Source: Verrucomicrobiaceae bacterium
GTDB taxonomy: Bacteria; Verrucomicrobiota; Verrucomicrobiia; Verrucomicrobiales; Verrucomicrobiaceae
DNA: 64,000 nt
Reading direction: 5' to 3'
NCBI GenBank assembly: GCA_016713035.1
Contig: JADJPW010000001.1
Span: 62,001 to 126,000, forward strand
Under the pieces are notes generated by a model. It ran no database searches. It was not told the origin of the DNA and was given only the letters and a program-made list of their open reading frames with translations. Shown one piece after another: positions 46,665 through 56,009 of the stretch; positions within the stretch are counted from its first letter, which is position 1; each line of letters begins with the position of its first letter. A program made the position numbers and the translations under genes.

Positions 46665-47780
46665 ATGCTACTCGACGCCCGCATCATCCTTTCCCTGCTC
46701 ATCGCTCTTACCTGGGCCGCTCCTAGTGGTGCTGCGGAGGAGCCTTTCACGTCCTTCATCGCACAGGCCAGCGCGGAGCACCCGCGCAATTCGGAGGGCG
46801 ACATCATCGTGCTGCGGGATGGCACTCTCTTCGCCGCGTGGTCGCAGTTTTATGGCGGAGCAGAGGACCATGCTGCCGCACGCATCGTCGCGGTGAAGTC
46901 CACGGATGGCGGACGCACCTGGGGTAGTCCCACGACGATCCAGGAGAACCATGGAGGAGCCAATGTGATGTCTGTGAGTCTCCTCCGCTCCGCCAGCGGG
47001 GATGTTCTGTTCTTCTACCTGATCAAAAACTCGCTCAGCGACCTCAAAGCCTATGTGCGCAGATCGAAAGATGACACGCAGAGCTGGAGCGAGCCGACGC
47101 TCATCACTCCAGAGCCCGGTTATCATGTGATGAATAATGCACGCATCATCCAGCTTCGATCAGGCCGTCTTCTGGCTCCTATCTCGACCTGCGGCACGGT
47201 GTTTGCCAAAGGTGATCCCTTCCGCACGGTCGTGTATCGCTCGGATGATGATGGCAGGACGTGGCAACGCGGCAGGACGCTGGTCTCTGCCCCGAAGCGT
47301 GGTGCGATGGAGCCTGGACTCATCGAAATGAAAGATGGCCGCGTGATGCAGATCATCCGCACACAGACAGGCTACATTTGGCACAGCTACTCCAGCGATG
47401 GTGGAGATACCTGGACGGAGGCACAGCCATGGATCGTCGAAGCGCCTGAGTCACCCACCACCATCACGCGTATTCCTGGCACAGGCGATTGGCTCCTGGT
47501 GCTCAATCCCACGGTGGAGTGGAAAAACCCAGAGAAAACCGTACTCGGCACCAATCACGGCGGCGCACGCACTCCACTCTCGGCAATGATCTCACACGAT
47601 GAAGGCAAGACATGGAGCCGCCCCAAGAACATCGAGTCTGATCCTTCGCTGACTTTTGCCTACACCAGCATCACACCACATCAGGATCGCATGCTACTGA
47701 GCTATTACGTCTTTCCGCTGAAGGGGAAGCAACTCTCACTGAAATTCCAAAGCATCCCGCTGGATTGGCTGATGAAATGA
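46665..47780 (+). CDS. Secreted BNR-repeat sialidase-like protein
   Basis: 371 residues with signal peptide MLLDARIILSLLIALTWAAP. Asp-box repeats (S-x-D-x-G-x-x-W) appear as STDGGRTWG, SDDDGRTWQ, SSDGGDTWT and SHDEGKTWS, marking a six-bladed sialidase/neuraminidase propeller. An early RNSEGDIIVLRDG is typical of the secreted exo-alpha-sialidase group in this phylum. Catalysis on sialic acid is plausible but untested; the family also includes other glycosidases. The next gene starts inside its stop (ATGA overlap). Confidence 0.82.
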   Translation: MLLDARIILSLLIALTWAAPSGAAEEPFTSFIAQASAEHPRNSEGDIIVLRDGTLFAAWSQFYGGAEDHAAARIVAVKSTDGGRTWGSPTTIQENHGGANVMSVSLLRSASGDVLFFYLIKNSLSDLKAYVRRSKDDTQSWSEPTLITPEPGYHVMNNARIIQLRSGRLLAPISTCGTVFAKGDPFRTVVYRSDDDGRTWQRGRTLVSAPKRGAMEPGLIEMKDGRVMQIIRTQTGYIWHSYSSDGGDTWTEAQPWIVEAPESPTTITRIPGTGDWLLVLNPTVEWKNPEKTVLGTNHGGARTPLSAMISHDEGKTWSRPKNIESDPSLTFAYTSITPHQDRMLLSYYVFPLKGKQLSLKFQSIPLDWLMK

Positions 47781-48613
47781 CCGAAAAACCGCAAATCGGC
47801 CTCGGCTGTGTCACCTTTGGGCGTGAGATTGATGAGGCAGCCTCCTTTGCCCTGCTAGACCATGCTTTGGAGTGTGGGGTGCGGCAATTTGATACGGCTG
47901 CGGCTTATGGCGGTGGTGCTTCAGAGGCGATCCTGGGCAGATGGCTGGCCTCGCGGCGACCAGTGGGCATCACCATCGCCACGAAGATTCTGCCGCCTTA
48001 TGACCGCATCGACATCACTCCGAGCCTGAAGCGTCTCGGCGTGGAGCAGATCGACCTGCTCTACCTCCATCAGTGGCATGAAACTGCGCTACAGCTCGAT
48101 GCCGCAGCCGATGCGCTGCCCGTGAGCCGCTGGGGCGTGAGTAACTTCACACTGGAGCAGCTCCAGGCCATCGGGCCACGCTTCCGCGTGATCCAGAATA
48201 ATCACAACCTCGCCGTGAGCGATGTCGCAGAGGATTTAAAAGCCTACTGCGAGCGAGCAGGCATCTCCATCGTCACCTACAGCCCGCTGGGGGCAGGTTT
48301 CCTCACGGGGAAGCATCAAAACGGCGTCGCGGCTGGTTCACGCTTTCAGATCATCCCAGGGCATCAAAACGTGTACTTCCATGAGCTAGCCTTTCAGCGC
48401 TTGGCTAGGCTCCGAGCGCTCGCAGAGCGCACAGGGCACTCGCAGGCACATCTGGCCCTAGCTTGGGCACTGCATCAGCCGGGGATCGAGACCGTGCTCA
48501 TCGGTGGTCGCAGTCCAGCGCATCTCGATCAAGCCATCTCGGCACGCGGATTCGATGATGTGGGCATTTTGGACGCATTGTCCTGCATCACGAAAAACCC
48601 CGCTCCAGCGTGA
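47777..48613 (+). CDS. Aldo/keto reductase
   Basis: 278 residues from ATG 47777, overlapping the sialidase stop by four bases. TIM-barrel aldo/keto reductase: the tetrad Asp39, Tyr44, Lys70 and His98 lies in FDTAAAYGGG, IATKIL and LYLHQWH, followed by RWGVSNFTLEQL and ISIVTYSPLGAGFLTGK. It reduces sugar aldehydes or ketones with NADPH, or oxidises L-fucose/galactose-type sugars. Coupling with the sialidase suggests a shared glycan pathway (inference). Confidence 0.88.
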   Translation: MTEKPQIGLGCVTFGREIDEAASFALLDHALECGVRQFDTAAAYGGGASEAILGRWLASRRPVGITIATKILPPYDRIDITPSLKRLGVEQIDLLYLHQWHETALQLDAAADALPVSRWGVSNFTLEQLQAIGPRFRVIQNNHNLAVSDVAEDLKAYCERAGISIVTYSPLGAGFLTGKHQNGVAAGSRFQIIPGHQNVYFHELAFQRLARLRALAERTGHSQAHLALAWALHQPGIETVLIGGRSPAHLDQAISARGFDDVGILDALSCITKNPAPA

Positions 48614-48625
48614 ACCAGAGCGGGG
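48593..48625 (-). terminator. Rho-independent terminator after the alpha/beta hydrolase gene
   Basis: An eight-base stem CCCCGCTC/GAGCGGGG (48598-48605 with 48618-48625) and a T tract on the minus strand from the A run at 48593-48597. It overlaps the end of the convergent aldo/keto reductase gene. Confidence 0.8.
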
Positions 48626-48646
48626 CGGAAAAAATGGCTAAGAAGC

Positions 48647-49600
48647 TCAGTTTTTCAGCTTCTTGATCAGATACTCCACGGAGGTGGCAGCGACACCTTC
48701 TACACCTGGGTAGTAGATCTCACATGCCACGCCATTGGCTTTGCAGTGCTCCTGGAGCTTCACACCGAAGTTCGCGGTGTGGGTGGGATCTTTTTCCTCT
48801 TTGCCCAGGTTGGGCTTGCCATTGAAGCTCATATAAATCGCGGGATCATCACTGGTGACGAGTGCGTAGGGCGAGTACTCTGCGATCCACGGAAGGATTT
48901 TCTCCCGTGCTGCGAGGAAGGCATCAAAGGTGGGGCGTTCCTTGCCGACGAGGAAGGCGTGGCCGCCGTATTTGCTGTTTGGCGTCCATTCCTTCATCTG
49001 CTGGGGATCGAGCGTGGTCTGCGGTCCCATCACAGCGGCGCAGTAGAGGCGGGTGGACTCACGGGCGATGGGATCGCTGCTCTTCGGATCAGCCATGTCT
49101 GGGTGAAAGGCCAGCCACAGACTGCTGCAAGCCCCCGCGCTGCCTCCGCTGGCACCGATGCGGACTTTGTCGATATTCCACTCACCGGCTTTGCTTCGCA
49201 CGGTCTGTAGCGCCAGTGCAGCATCATGCAGCGGGGCTTTGACCGGCGGCACCACCTCCTGCGCTTGCGAGATGTAGCGGTAATTGATCGAGACGACGGA
49301 GATGCCCTCCTTCAAAAATGGCTCCACCGCGATGCCTGCCTTGTCCCCGCCCATCCAGCCACCGCCGTGGATGAAGAAGAGCACCGGAGTGGGCTTGTCC
49401 GACTTCGCCTGCCAGAAGTCCAGCACGTTGCGCTCATGCGGGCCATATTTGAAATCAGCCACTGTCTTCGGCGGATTCTTCGGATAGACTTTTTTCTTGG
49501 CAGCGACGGGTTGCTTCGGTGCAGCGGCCTTTTTGGCCGGTGCTTGTGCCTGGAGAGACACGCTGGAGAGCAGCAGGAGGAGTGAGAGAATGAGTTTCAT
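48647..49600 (-). CDS. Secreted alpha/beta hydrolase (HSL/carboxylesterase type), His possibly lost
   Basis: 317 residues, signal peptide MKLILSLLLLLSSVSLQAQA and a lysine/alanine-rich spacer. HGGGW oxyanion motif (78-82) and nucleophile elbow GASGGSAGA with Ser154. Asp could be in SDDPAIYMSF. The usual catalytic His near the end (in relatives a pattern like VKHxSxxEFL) is replaced by GVAATSVEYLIKKL. If that alignment is right the enzyme may be inactive or use another His. Periplasmic. Substrate unknown. Confidence 0.82.
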   Translation of the reverse strand: MKLILSLLLLLSSVSLQAQAPAKKAAAPKQPVAAKKKVYPKNPPKTVADFKYGPHERNVLDFWQAKSDKPTPVLFFIHGGGWMGGDKAGIAVEPFLKEGISVVSINYRYISQAQEVVPPVKAPLHDAALALQTVRSKAGEWNIDKVRIGASGGSAGACSSLWLAFHPDMADPKSSDPIARESTRLYCAAVMGPQTTLDPQQMKEWTPNSKYGGHAFLVGKERPTFDAFLAAREKILPWIAEYSPYALVTSDDPAIYMSFNGKPNLGKEEKDPTHTANFGVKLQEHCKANGVACEIYYPGVEGVAATSVEYLIKKLKN

Positions 49601-49660
49601 GGTGGAAAATGGTCAACGGACAGGGCACCTCCGATCTGTCGACCAGCGTGACTCACAGGA

Positions 49661-50275
49661 TCATAAATCCAGCTCGAGCTGCGCCACAGGAGCAAAGCTA
49701 CGCCGATGCTGCGGACATGGGCCGTGCTTCCTCAAAGCAGCGAGATGAGCCGGAGTGGGGTAGCCCTTATGCACATCAAATCCATAGTGCGGGAACTGCT
49801 GCGCCAGGCGCTGCATCAGCCGATCACGCGTCACTTTGGCGATGATGCTGGCTGCCGCGATGGAGAAGCTGATGCTGTCCCCCTTCACCAAGGCCACCTG
49901 CGGCAGCGGAAAGGCCTTCACAGGCCGTCCATCGATCAAAACCGCATCAGGCCGTGGATCGAGCGCTAGAGCGGCACGTCGCATGCCTTCCCAGGTGGCC
50001 TGGAGGATATTGATGCGGTCGATCTCCTCTGGCTCGATGGCCACACAGTGCCAGCGGATGCGTGGATCAGCGGTGAGTTCTTCATAAATGGCCTCGCGCT
50101 TTTTCTCGCTCAGTTGCTTGGAGTCATTGAGCACCGCATGGGTGAAATCCGCTGGCAGAATAACCGCCGCCACCGTGACAGGCCCCGCCAGAGGCCCCCG
50201 CCCAGCCTCGTCGATGCCCGCTACGAGAGCGTGACCGGAGGCGCGGAGTTTCATTTCGTGTTCGAGACTGGGCAT
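49661..50275 (-). CDS. rnhB: Ribonuclease HII
   Basis: 204 residues from ATG 50275 (MPSLEHEMKLRASGHAL); ATG 50287 is also possible. Active-site acidic residues are in VAGIDEAGRGPLAGPV, NDSKQLSEKKRE and DAVLIDGRPV, and the KGDSISFSIAAASIIAKVTRDRLM and YGFDVHKGYPTPAHLAAL signatures are intact. It removes RNA primers and ribonucleotides from DNA-RNA hybrids. It is divergent from the PQQ-like gene. Confidence 0.96.
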   Translation of the reverse strand: MPSLEHEMKLRASGHALVAGIDEAGRGPLAGPVTVAAVILPADFTHAVLNDSKQLSEKKREAIYEELTADPRIRWHCVAIEPEEIDRINILQATWEGMRRAALALDPRPDAVLIDGRPVKAFPLPQVALVKGDSISFSIAAASIIAKVTRDRLMQRLAQQFPHYGFDVHKGYPTPAHLAALRKHGPCPQHRRSFAPVAQLELDL

Positions 50276-50366
50276 GTGCAGTGACATCCAAGCGAAAAGC
50301 CCCGCACAGGCCAGAACAGAGTGTGCGAAAACTTTCTCCCTGGTGTATCGTTGTAGCCGCCCTCCA

Positions 50367-51656
50367 ATGAAACCCACGCTCACCGTCCTTCTCCTTCTTT
50401 CTGCCGCCGCCTTTGCCAAAACTGACTGGAACCGCTTCCGCGGCCCGAACGGAAGTGGCGTCGTGGAGACAACCGGCCTGCCCAGCGTCGTCGATGACAG
50501 CACCACCCTTTGGATGGCACCTCTCGGCAAAGGCTGGTCCTCACCCGTGCTCTGGGAGGATAAAATCTTCGTCACCGCCGAGACAGCGCCGACCAAGCGT
50601 GCCGTGCTCGCTCTCAGCGCCACCGATGGAAAGGAAATCTGGCGTCACGAAGAAGAATTCATCCCGCACACCATCCACAAGACCTACAACACCTTCGCCA
50701 GCAGCAGCCCCTTTGTCGATGCCACCGGCATCTACGTGAACTGGAGCAGCGGCCCAGACATCCAGGCCCTGGCACTCGATCACAATGGCAAAGTGATGTG
50801 GAAAAACCCCAAAGTCACCGGCTACATCCACGAGCACGGCACTGGCGTCTCCGCTCTGGTCGAGGACGGCATCATGATCATCCGCAGCGAATTCGATGTG
50901 GAAAAAAACGGCAAAGACCTCACCACCGCCCCAGAGCAGCGTGAGTGGAAAAGCTGCATCCTCGGCCTCGATGCCAAGACCGGCAAACAAGCCTGGAAGC
51001 TCGACCTCCCAAACTGCCTCAACACCTTCTCCACCCCCGTCATCCATACCGTCGGTGGCAAAAAAGAAATCATCTGTGCAGACACCGGCAGCGGCGTGAT
51101 GGGCATCGACCTCCAGACCGGCAAAATGAACTGGCAGCACAATCCTGGCTACTCCCAGCGCAGCCTCGGTAGCGGCGTCCTCAGCAACGACTTCTATTTC
51201 TGCACCTTCGGCACAGGCGGCGGCGTGAAGGAGATCGCCGCGCTCGATCTGAAAAGCGGCAAGCCCCAGCCCGTGAATTTTGACATCCCCAAAGGCCTCC
51301 CCTACGTCCCCTCCCCTCTCGTCATCGGTGAGCACATGTATCTCCTCGGTGATGGCGGCGTCCTCCGCTGCGTGGAGCAAAAAACCGGCAAGGTCATCTA
51401 TGAAGAGCGTCTCGAAGGTACCAAAGGCAGCGCCAAGTTCTTCAGCAGCCCCGTCGCCGCTGATGGCAAAATCTTCTGCGCCAGCCAGCAGGGCGACCTC
51501 ATCGTCATCAAAGCCGGACCGAAATTCGAAAAGATCGCCGTCAGTGCCCTCGACGGTGCCGTGAACTCCGTCCCCGCCATCGGTGACAAGCGCCTCTTCA
51601 TCCGCACCGCAGGCTCCCTCTACTGCATCGGAGCCAAAGGTGCCCCGATCCCGTAA
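50367..51656 (+). CDS. Secreted PQQ-like beta-propeller protein
   Basis: 429 residues from ATG 50367 (MKPTLTVLLLLSAAAFA, signal peptide). The DWNRFRGPNGSGVV start is characteristic of Planctomycete/Verrucomicrobia PQQ-binding-like repeat proteins. Repeats such as VLALSATDGKEIWRHEE, ILGLDAKTGKQAWKLDLP and VMGIDLQTGKMNWQH match the quinoprotein 'A-x-D-x-x-T-G-x-x-x-W' blades. It is probably a propeller in the periplasm; PQQ binding or dehydrogenase activity is not shown by the sequence. Confidence 0.85.
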   Translation: MKPTLTVLLLLSAAAFAKTDWNRFRGPNGSGVVETTGLPSVVDDSTTLWMAPLGKGWSSPVLWEDKIFVTAETAPTKRAVLALSATDGKEIWRHEEEFIPHTIHKTYNTFASSSPFVDATGIYVNWSSGPDIQALALDHNGKVMWKNPKVTGYIHEHGTGVSALVEDGIMIIRSEFDVEKNGKDLTTAPEQREWKSCILGLDAKTGKQAWKLDLPNCLNTFSTPVIHTVGGKKEIICADTGSGVMGIDLQTGKMNWQHNPGYSQRSLGSGVLSNDFYFCTFGTGGGVKEIAALDLKSGKPQPVNFDIPKGLPYVPSPLVIGEHMYLLGDGGVLRCVEQKTGKVIYEERLEGTKGSAKFFSSPVAADGKIFCASQQGDLIVIKAGPKFEKIAVSALDGAVNSVPAIGDKRLFIRTAGSLYCIGAKGAPIP

Positions 51657-51738
51657 CGGCGATACGGGCTGAACTTGTGAAAAAGCAAAGACACCGTCGT
51701 TGTCAGTGCGGAATCGTGCCCTACACTCCGCACTCTGC

Positions 51739-52638
51739 ATGAATCTGCCGCCGCCGAATCTCCCACCTCCATCCCAGCCCAGCCCTCCGCCGCCGCCCTC
51801 TCATCTGCCCGCTCCACATCTCCCGCCCCCAGCCACCGTGGCCCCAGAGCGCGTGATCTCGAAGTTCGAGCAGCCACCGCCTCGGTCCAGCGTGGTGAAG
51901 ACGGTGGCCCAGCAGATCGATGAAACCATCGCCGACCGCCCTGTCCTGAGCCGCGACGCCCTCATCACCGAGGCCAAAGCCTATCTCTGGCGCCGTGGGC
52001 AGCCCCACATCCTGCGCACCAGTCTCATCCTCGCCGCACTCCTCGGCATCGCCCCCTACATCCAGATCGCAGGCATCGTGCTCGCCGTAGTCTGCGCCAT
52101 CTATGCCGGTGACTATTTCTACCGCATCATCCAGACCACCATGGAGGGCAAAGACGAGCCCCCAGACTGGCCTGCATTCAGTCAATCCGTCGATGAGCTC
52201 GTCAAACCTGGTGTGCGCATCTCCAGCACCTTTTTGCTCACCCACGCCATCGTCCTCTTCGTCTGGATCAAAATCGGTTCCGAACTCGCCACAAGCTGGT
52301 GGCCCTATCTCAAAGCAGAGCCCACGCTCTGGCTACTCGGAGCCGCCCTGCCCTGTTTTTACTTCCCCTTTGCCGCGATGATGATCGTCTTCCAGGAGCG
52401 CTTCGGTGCCTGGTGGCCGCACTTCGCCTTTGGAGCCTTCAGCCGCACCAAACCCGCCGCCTGGGCCTCCATCCAAGTCTGCGCCGCCACCATGGTGATC
52501 GGCAGGCTCCTCCAGCTCATCCCATTCATCGGCTTCTTCGCCTCAGCCATTGTTTCCCTGCTCGGCATGATCATCCTCGCCCGCATCATCGGCATGACCG
52601 CCGCCCAGCACCGCCACGCCCTGCTGGAGCTCCATTAA
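51739..52638 (+). CDS. Integral membrane protein with proline-rich N-terminus
   Basis: 299 residues from ATG 51739 (MNLPPPNLPPPSQPSPPPPP). Residues 1-50 are about half proline. About five hydrophobic segments follow: SLILAALLGIAPYIQIAGIVLAVVCAIYAGDYFY, TFLLTHAIVLFVWI, LWLLGAALPCFYFPFAAMMIVF and LLQLIPFIGFFASAIVSLLGMIILARIIGM. Similar membrane proteins occur in Verrucomicrobia without known function. The proline-rich tail could be a protein-interaction arm. Confidence 0.75.
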   Translation: MNLPPPNLPPPSQPSPPPPPSHLPAPHLPPPATVAPERVISKFEQPPPRSSVVKTVAQQIDETIADRPVLSRDALITEAKAYLWRRGQPHILRTSLILAALLGIAPYIQIAGIVLAVVCAIYAGDYFYRIIQTTMEGKDEPPDWPAFSQSVDELVKPGVRISSTFLLTHAIVLFVWIKIGSELATSWWPYLKAEPTLWLLGAALPCFYFPFAAMMIVFQERFGAWWPHFAFGAFSRTKPAAWASIQVCAATMVIGRLLQLIPFIGFFASAIVSLLGMIILARIIGMTAAQHRHALLELH

Positions 52639-52756
52639 AGCCCTCACCCAGGTTCAAAAGAAAGCCTCACGAGAAGCCCGCTTCTCACCCAGGCCGAAAT
52701 ACGCCTCCGTCCTGCATACGGAAAGCCACGAACTCGACTTGTCGGATAGCTAAGCT

Positions 52757-54709
52757 TTAACGACTCAGTAACCGCATCATTGCCGCCAAGGCCTCACCTC
52801 GCGTGATGGGCTTGTCACCCGCCAAACGTAACGCGGCCATGGCGTCGGCTTTCAGGCTCTTCGTCTGCCTCAGTGTAGCCATGAATTGAGCACCCGACAT
52901 TGGCTTTAAATCGCTAGTATCTAGCTTCGCCAAGCGAGCCGCGAGCATTTCGGGCTTCAGTTTCTTCACGACCAGATAGTCGAGGCCTGTAACCCAGGCT
53001 TCAGCCGTCCTAGGGTCCAGTAGGTCATCCAACCGTGCATCGTAATCGGCAAAAAAGCCCTTCGTGGCAAAATACTGAGCCGCAGCCACTTGCGGATCAT
53101 CGCTAGCGACATCCACGTCGTTGAAAAAGCTCAACATCACATGACTCGCGGCCAGTTTTCGCAGCAGCACATCAGTATCGAGCTGCGCAGGCGCGATTTG
53201 CTGCTGAACCGCCATCGCGGCGGCATGACCAGCCGACTCACAGAGATTCATCCATGTCGGCTCCAGCCGAATCGTGCCCCACGCGACATGCGTGCTGCTC
53301 AGGCACACCGGCACGAGGAGATTGTCCACGCTCTGCGGCAGAATGGCGCGATACGGCACCTGGCCGGGGAAGGTCTCGACATCGAGCATCATCTTCCCTT
53401 CCTCCAGCGCTGCCTCGATGCGTCGCGGCGTGCAGGCGTGCGTGTCGAGATACCACTCCGTCACGCCGATGCTGTCCGCATGCATCGGCGCACGCTCCAG
53501 GCCTTCCGCGAGCATCGCGTCATGCTGGGTGAAGATGTATCGCCCCGTGATGCGCCGTGCCTCGCGCACATAAAACTCGTGCGGACGATGTCCGTTGTCG
53601 GTGAACTCGTCTTTTGCGAGACCAAACTCCCGCCACGACTTCTGCCGTACCGGATCGACGGACGGATCGTTCTGTAAAAAGTAGAGCAGGGCCATCGTCG
53701 TGTCCCAAAACGCATTCATGATCTTCTGCCGCCCGTTCCAATCGGCCTCGACATACTCGGTTTGCATGCCGACGAGCTGCGGACGGTTCCAGCCGCGTTT
53801 CGAATTCGGGATCGGCGATACGATGGAGCCATGCTCCAGCAGTTTGAGCTTCTCGGGATCATAATTCGCCGGTTTTTCGACCGGCAGCCGGTTCGCGGGT
53901 TCAGAGCTCAAGATCGTGCGGTAGTTGAAGGCCTGCACATTCCCATCCGCCTCGCCCGTGCTTTCCGGCTGCTTGATCCGCTGAAAGCCGCTGAACTTCC
54001 GCATCTTCAACCTGTGATGCAGCTCCGCAGCCCGAGCCATCTCGGGCGTGGGTGCCGATTTGACCGGCGACATGAAAATCACGCCCGCATGAGGCTCGTT
54101 GAACTCACTCCGCGCCTCACGTCCGATGCGATACGGCACCTTCGCCATCGCCGAGAGATCGCCTTCGTAGCTGCAATCCGCAAAGACCCTGGCCTGGACC
54201 TCGATGGCTTCCACATTCGCCCACAGACTCATGAAGCTCGCAGATCGAATCAACACCCCGTCACGCTTCACCGCGCTGATCACCCGATTCGTGATCAAGC
54301 GAATGCGCGGCTCCTTCTTCACCAAGCCCGTCAAAACCATCTCCGCCACTTTCGGCTCAAACTTCCCGTTTGTGTGCCCGCTCTTGCCCGGCAGTGCATC
54401 GCGATACTGCGGCGACTTCTCGCCATACGTCGTGCGGTAGTGATCAAAGATCGCCTGCCGTGTCTCATCATAGATCGGAGCCCGTTTTCCCTCCCACAAC
54501 GTATCCCAAACGCCGAGCCCGTTCGAGAGAATGCCGCCAAGATGATCATCGTGATTCACCAGCACGACCGACAAGCCTTCCCTCGCCGCCCGCACGGCCA
54601 TCGCGATGCCGCCGGGCGTGGCTTCATAGATGCAGAGATCGGCCTCGACCTTTTCGGCGCGAGCCGACGTGGCAAAAGCAACCATCAGAACGGCAAACAA
54701 AGTTTTCAT
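52757..54709 (-). CDS. Secreted FAD-dependent oxidoreductase (xanthan lyase-like), paralogue A
   Basis: 650 residues with signal peptide MKTLFAVLMVAFATSARA. FAD_oxidored-type flavoprotein: the dinucleotide motif near residue 28 reads IYEATPGGIAMAVRAAREGL, with the usual first glycines changed to Glu-Ala. RVFADCSYEGDLSAMA, NYRTILSSEPANRLP, VREARRITGRYIFTQHD, LERAPMHADSIGVTEWYLDTH, GQVPYRAILPQSVDNLLVPVCLSSTHVAWGTIRLEPTWM and the Ser-Ala-Gly-His-Ala are shared with paralogue B at 61528. It oxidises an unknown substrate, probably a sugar, in the periplasm. Confidence 0.85.
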   Translation of the reverse strand: MKTLFAVLMVAFATSARAEKVEADLCIYEATPGGIAMAVRAAREGLSVVLVNHDDHLGGILSNGLGVWDTLWEGKRAPIYDETRQAIFDHYRTTYGEKSPQYRDALPGKSGHTNGKFEPKVAEMVLTGLVKKEPRIRLITNRVISAVKRDGVLIRSASFMSLWANVEAIEVQARVFADCSYEGDLSAMAKVPYRIGREARSEFNEPHAGVIFMSPVKSAPTPEMARAAELHHRLKMRKFSGFQRIKQPESTGEADGNVQAFNYRTILSSEPANRLPVEKPANYDPEKLKLLEHGSIVSPIPNSKRGWNRPQLVGMQTEYVEADWNGRQKIMNAFWDTTMALLYFLQNDPSVDPVRQKSWREFGLAKDEFTDNGHRPHEFYVREARRITGRYIFTQHDAMLAEGLERAPMHADSIGVTEWYLDTHACTPRRIEAALEEGKMMLDVETFPGQVPYRAILPQSVDNLLVPVCLSSTHVAWGTIRLEPTWMNLCESAGHAAAMAVQQQIAPAQLDTDVLLRKLAASHVMLSFFNDVDVASDDPQVAAAQYFATKGFFADYDARLDDLLDPRTAEAWVTGLDYLVVKKLKPEMLAARLAKLDTSDLKPMSGAQFMATLRQTKSLKADAMAALRLAGDKPITRGEALAAMMRLLSR

Positions 54710-54719
54710 GCGGGACAGG

Positions 54720-55973
54720 TTACTCCTCAGCCTCCGGCACGAGCTTCAGCGCGAGGCTGCGAAAATTCTTCACACGATGAAATGTCGCATGATCCGCATC
54801 GTGCTGGTTCGGTGCGTGGATGCTGCTGCGGGCGATGATGGCGAGGTCGTCGCCGTCGATCACGGGGCGCGCATACATGAAGGACTGTGAGATCTTGCCC
54901 GCTTGCGCCACGCAACCGGCCTGAAACCAGTTCAGGCCATCGACGCTGTATTGCAGCATCAGAAAGCGGCGGTCATTGCCGCCGAGGCCGCTGGCGTAGC
55001 GCACGTTGCCGCGCTTTTCGCCGTCGCGGAACCAATCGAACGCGCCCTGGCCATCCACGACGAGATTCGCCGTGGCCCAAAACAGCTTCGACTGCTCGTC
55101 CCAGATGACGCAGAACTTCAACTGCCCGCCGGGCATGGGATGAAACTGCGTGAACTTCAAATCGAGCGGGCCGCCCTTGTCCTCAAAGTCGAGCACGGCG
55201 CACATGCCCGCGGTGGACTGCCGTTTGGGCTTCACGGTCATCAGCACGCGCAGCCTGCCGCGCACATCGATCACGTTTGGCTCCAGATACTGGCTGCTGA
55301 GATTTTCATACTGCGGATTCGTCATCGCCTCCGGCACTCCGGGAAAGGGCACCGGCTCGGACAATCGCCACGCGCTCGGATTCATCACCTCGCCGGACAA
55401 ATCGCCCGCGATGATGCGCGGCCCGCGTTTGCTGCCGAGCGCGAGATCGTCCGTGGCCCAGTAGAGTTTGTTGTCGCGCTGCACCATGCCCGTGTGGCAG
55501 TTCCAGAAGTGCCCGGTGAAGAGAGTCACCGGCTCCGACCACGTTTTGCCGCCATCGGTGCTCTTGAGCAGCAGCAGATCGTCATTGCGCACCTTCGTGC
55601 CGCCCTTGTTCACGAACAAATACAGCGCTCCGCCATGCGTCCACGGCGCGGCGGAGTAGTAGGGCAAATCGGATGCCTTCAGCCACGTCTGGCCGCCATC
55701 GCTGCTGCGCAGGATGTGCGTCACGCTCTGCGTGGCCCGCCGTTCCTTGCTCCACTCCTCACGCGGCACCACCGGCACCACGGCAACGAGCGTGCCATCA
55801 TTCAATCGCACCAGTCCCGGCCCCTCGACATAAAACTCCGGGTTCGGATTGTGAATCACCACGCGGTAATCCTGCGCGAGCGGCTTTGCCTGCGCATGGA
55901 GCATGAGCGGCATCAAAGCGAGGCATGAAGCCATAACGAGACGGCACATTTTGGAACGAAGCTTTGATCTCAT
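54720..55973 (-). CDS. Secreted exo-alpha-sialidase-like BNR protein
   Basis: 417 residues from ATG 55973, or ATG 55949; either gives a signal peptide ending near MLHAQA. EGPGLVRLNDGTLVAV, and Asp boxes SSDGGQTWL and STDGGKTWS, mark a sialidase-fold propeller; TNPQYENLSSQYLEPNVIDV looks like the later catalytic blade. It is eleven bases upstream of paralogue A's start and co-directional, so probably the same transcript. Confidence 0.82.
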   Translation of the reverse strand: MRSKLRSKMCRLVMASCLALMPLMLHAQAKPLAQDYRVVIHNPNPEFYVEGPGLVRLNDGTLVAVVPVVPREEWSKERRATQSVTHILRSSDGGQTWLKASDLPYYSAAPWTHGGALYLFVNKGGTKVRNDDLLLLKSTDGGKTWSEPVTLFTGHFWNCHTGMVQRDNKLYWATDDLALGSKRGPRIIAGDLSGEVMNPSAWRLSEPVPFPGVPEAMTNPQYENLSSQYLEPNVIDVRGRLRVLMTVKPKRQSTAGMCAVLDFEDKGGPLDLKFTQFHPMPGGQLKFCVIWDEQSKLFWATANLVVDGQGAFDWFRDGEKRGNVRYASGLGGNDRRFLMLQYSVDGLNWFQAGCVAQAGKISQSFMYARPVIDGDDLAIIARSSIHAPNQHDADHATFHRVKNFRSLALKLVPEAEE

Positions 55974-56009
55974 GGTCGTGGTTGCAGTTTGGTTTTCACA
56001 TCCTTGCCT

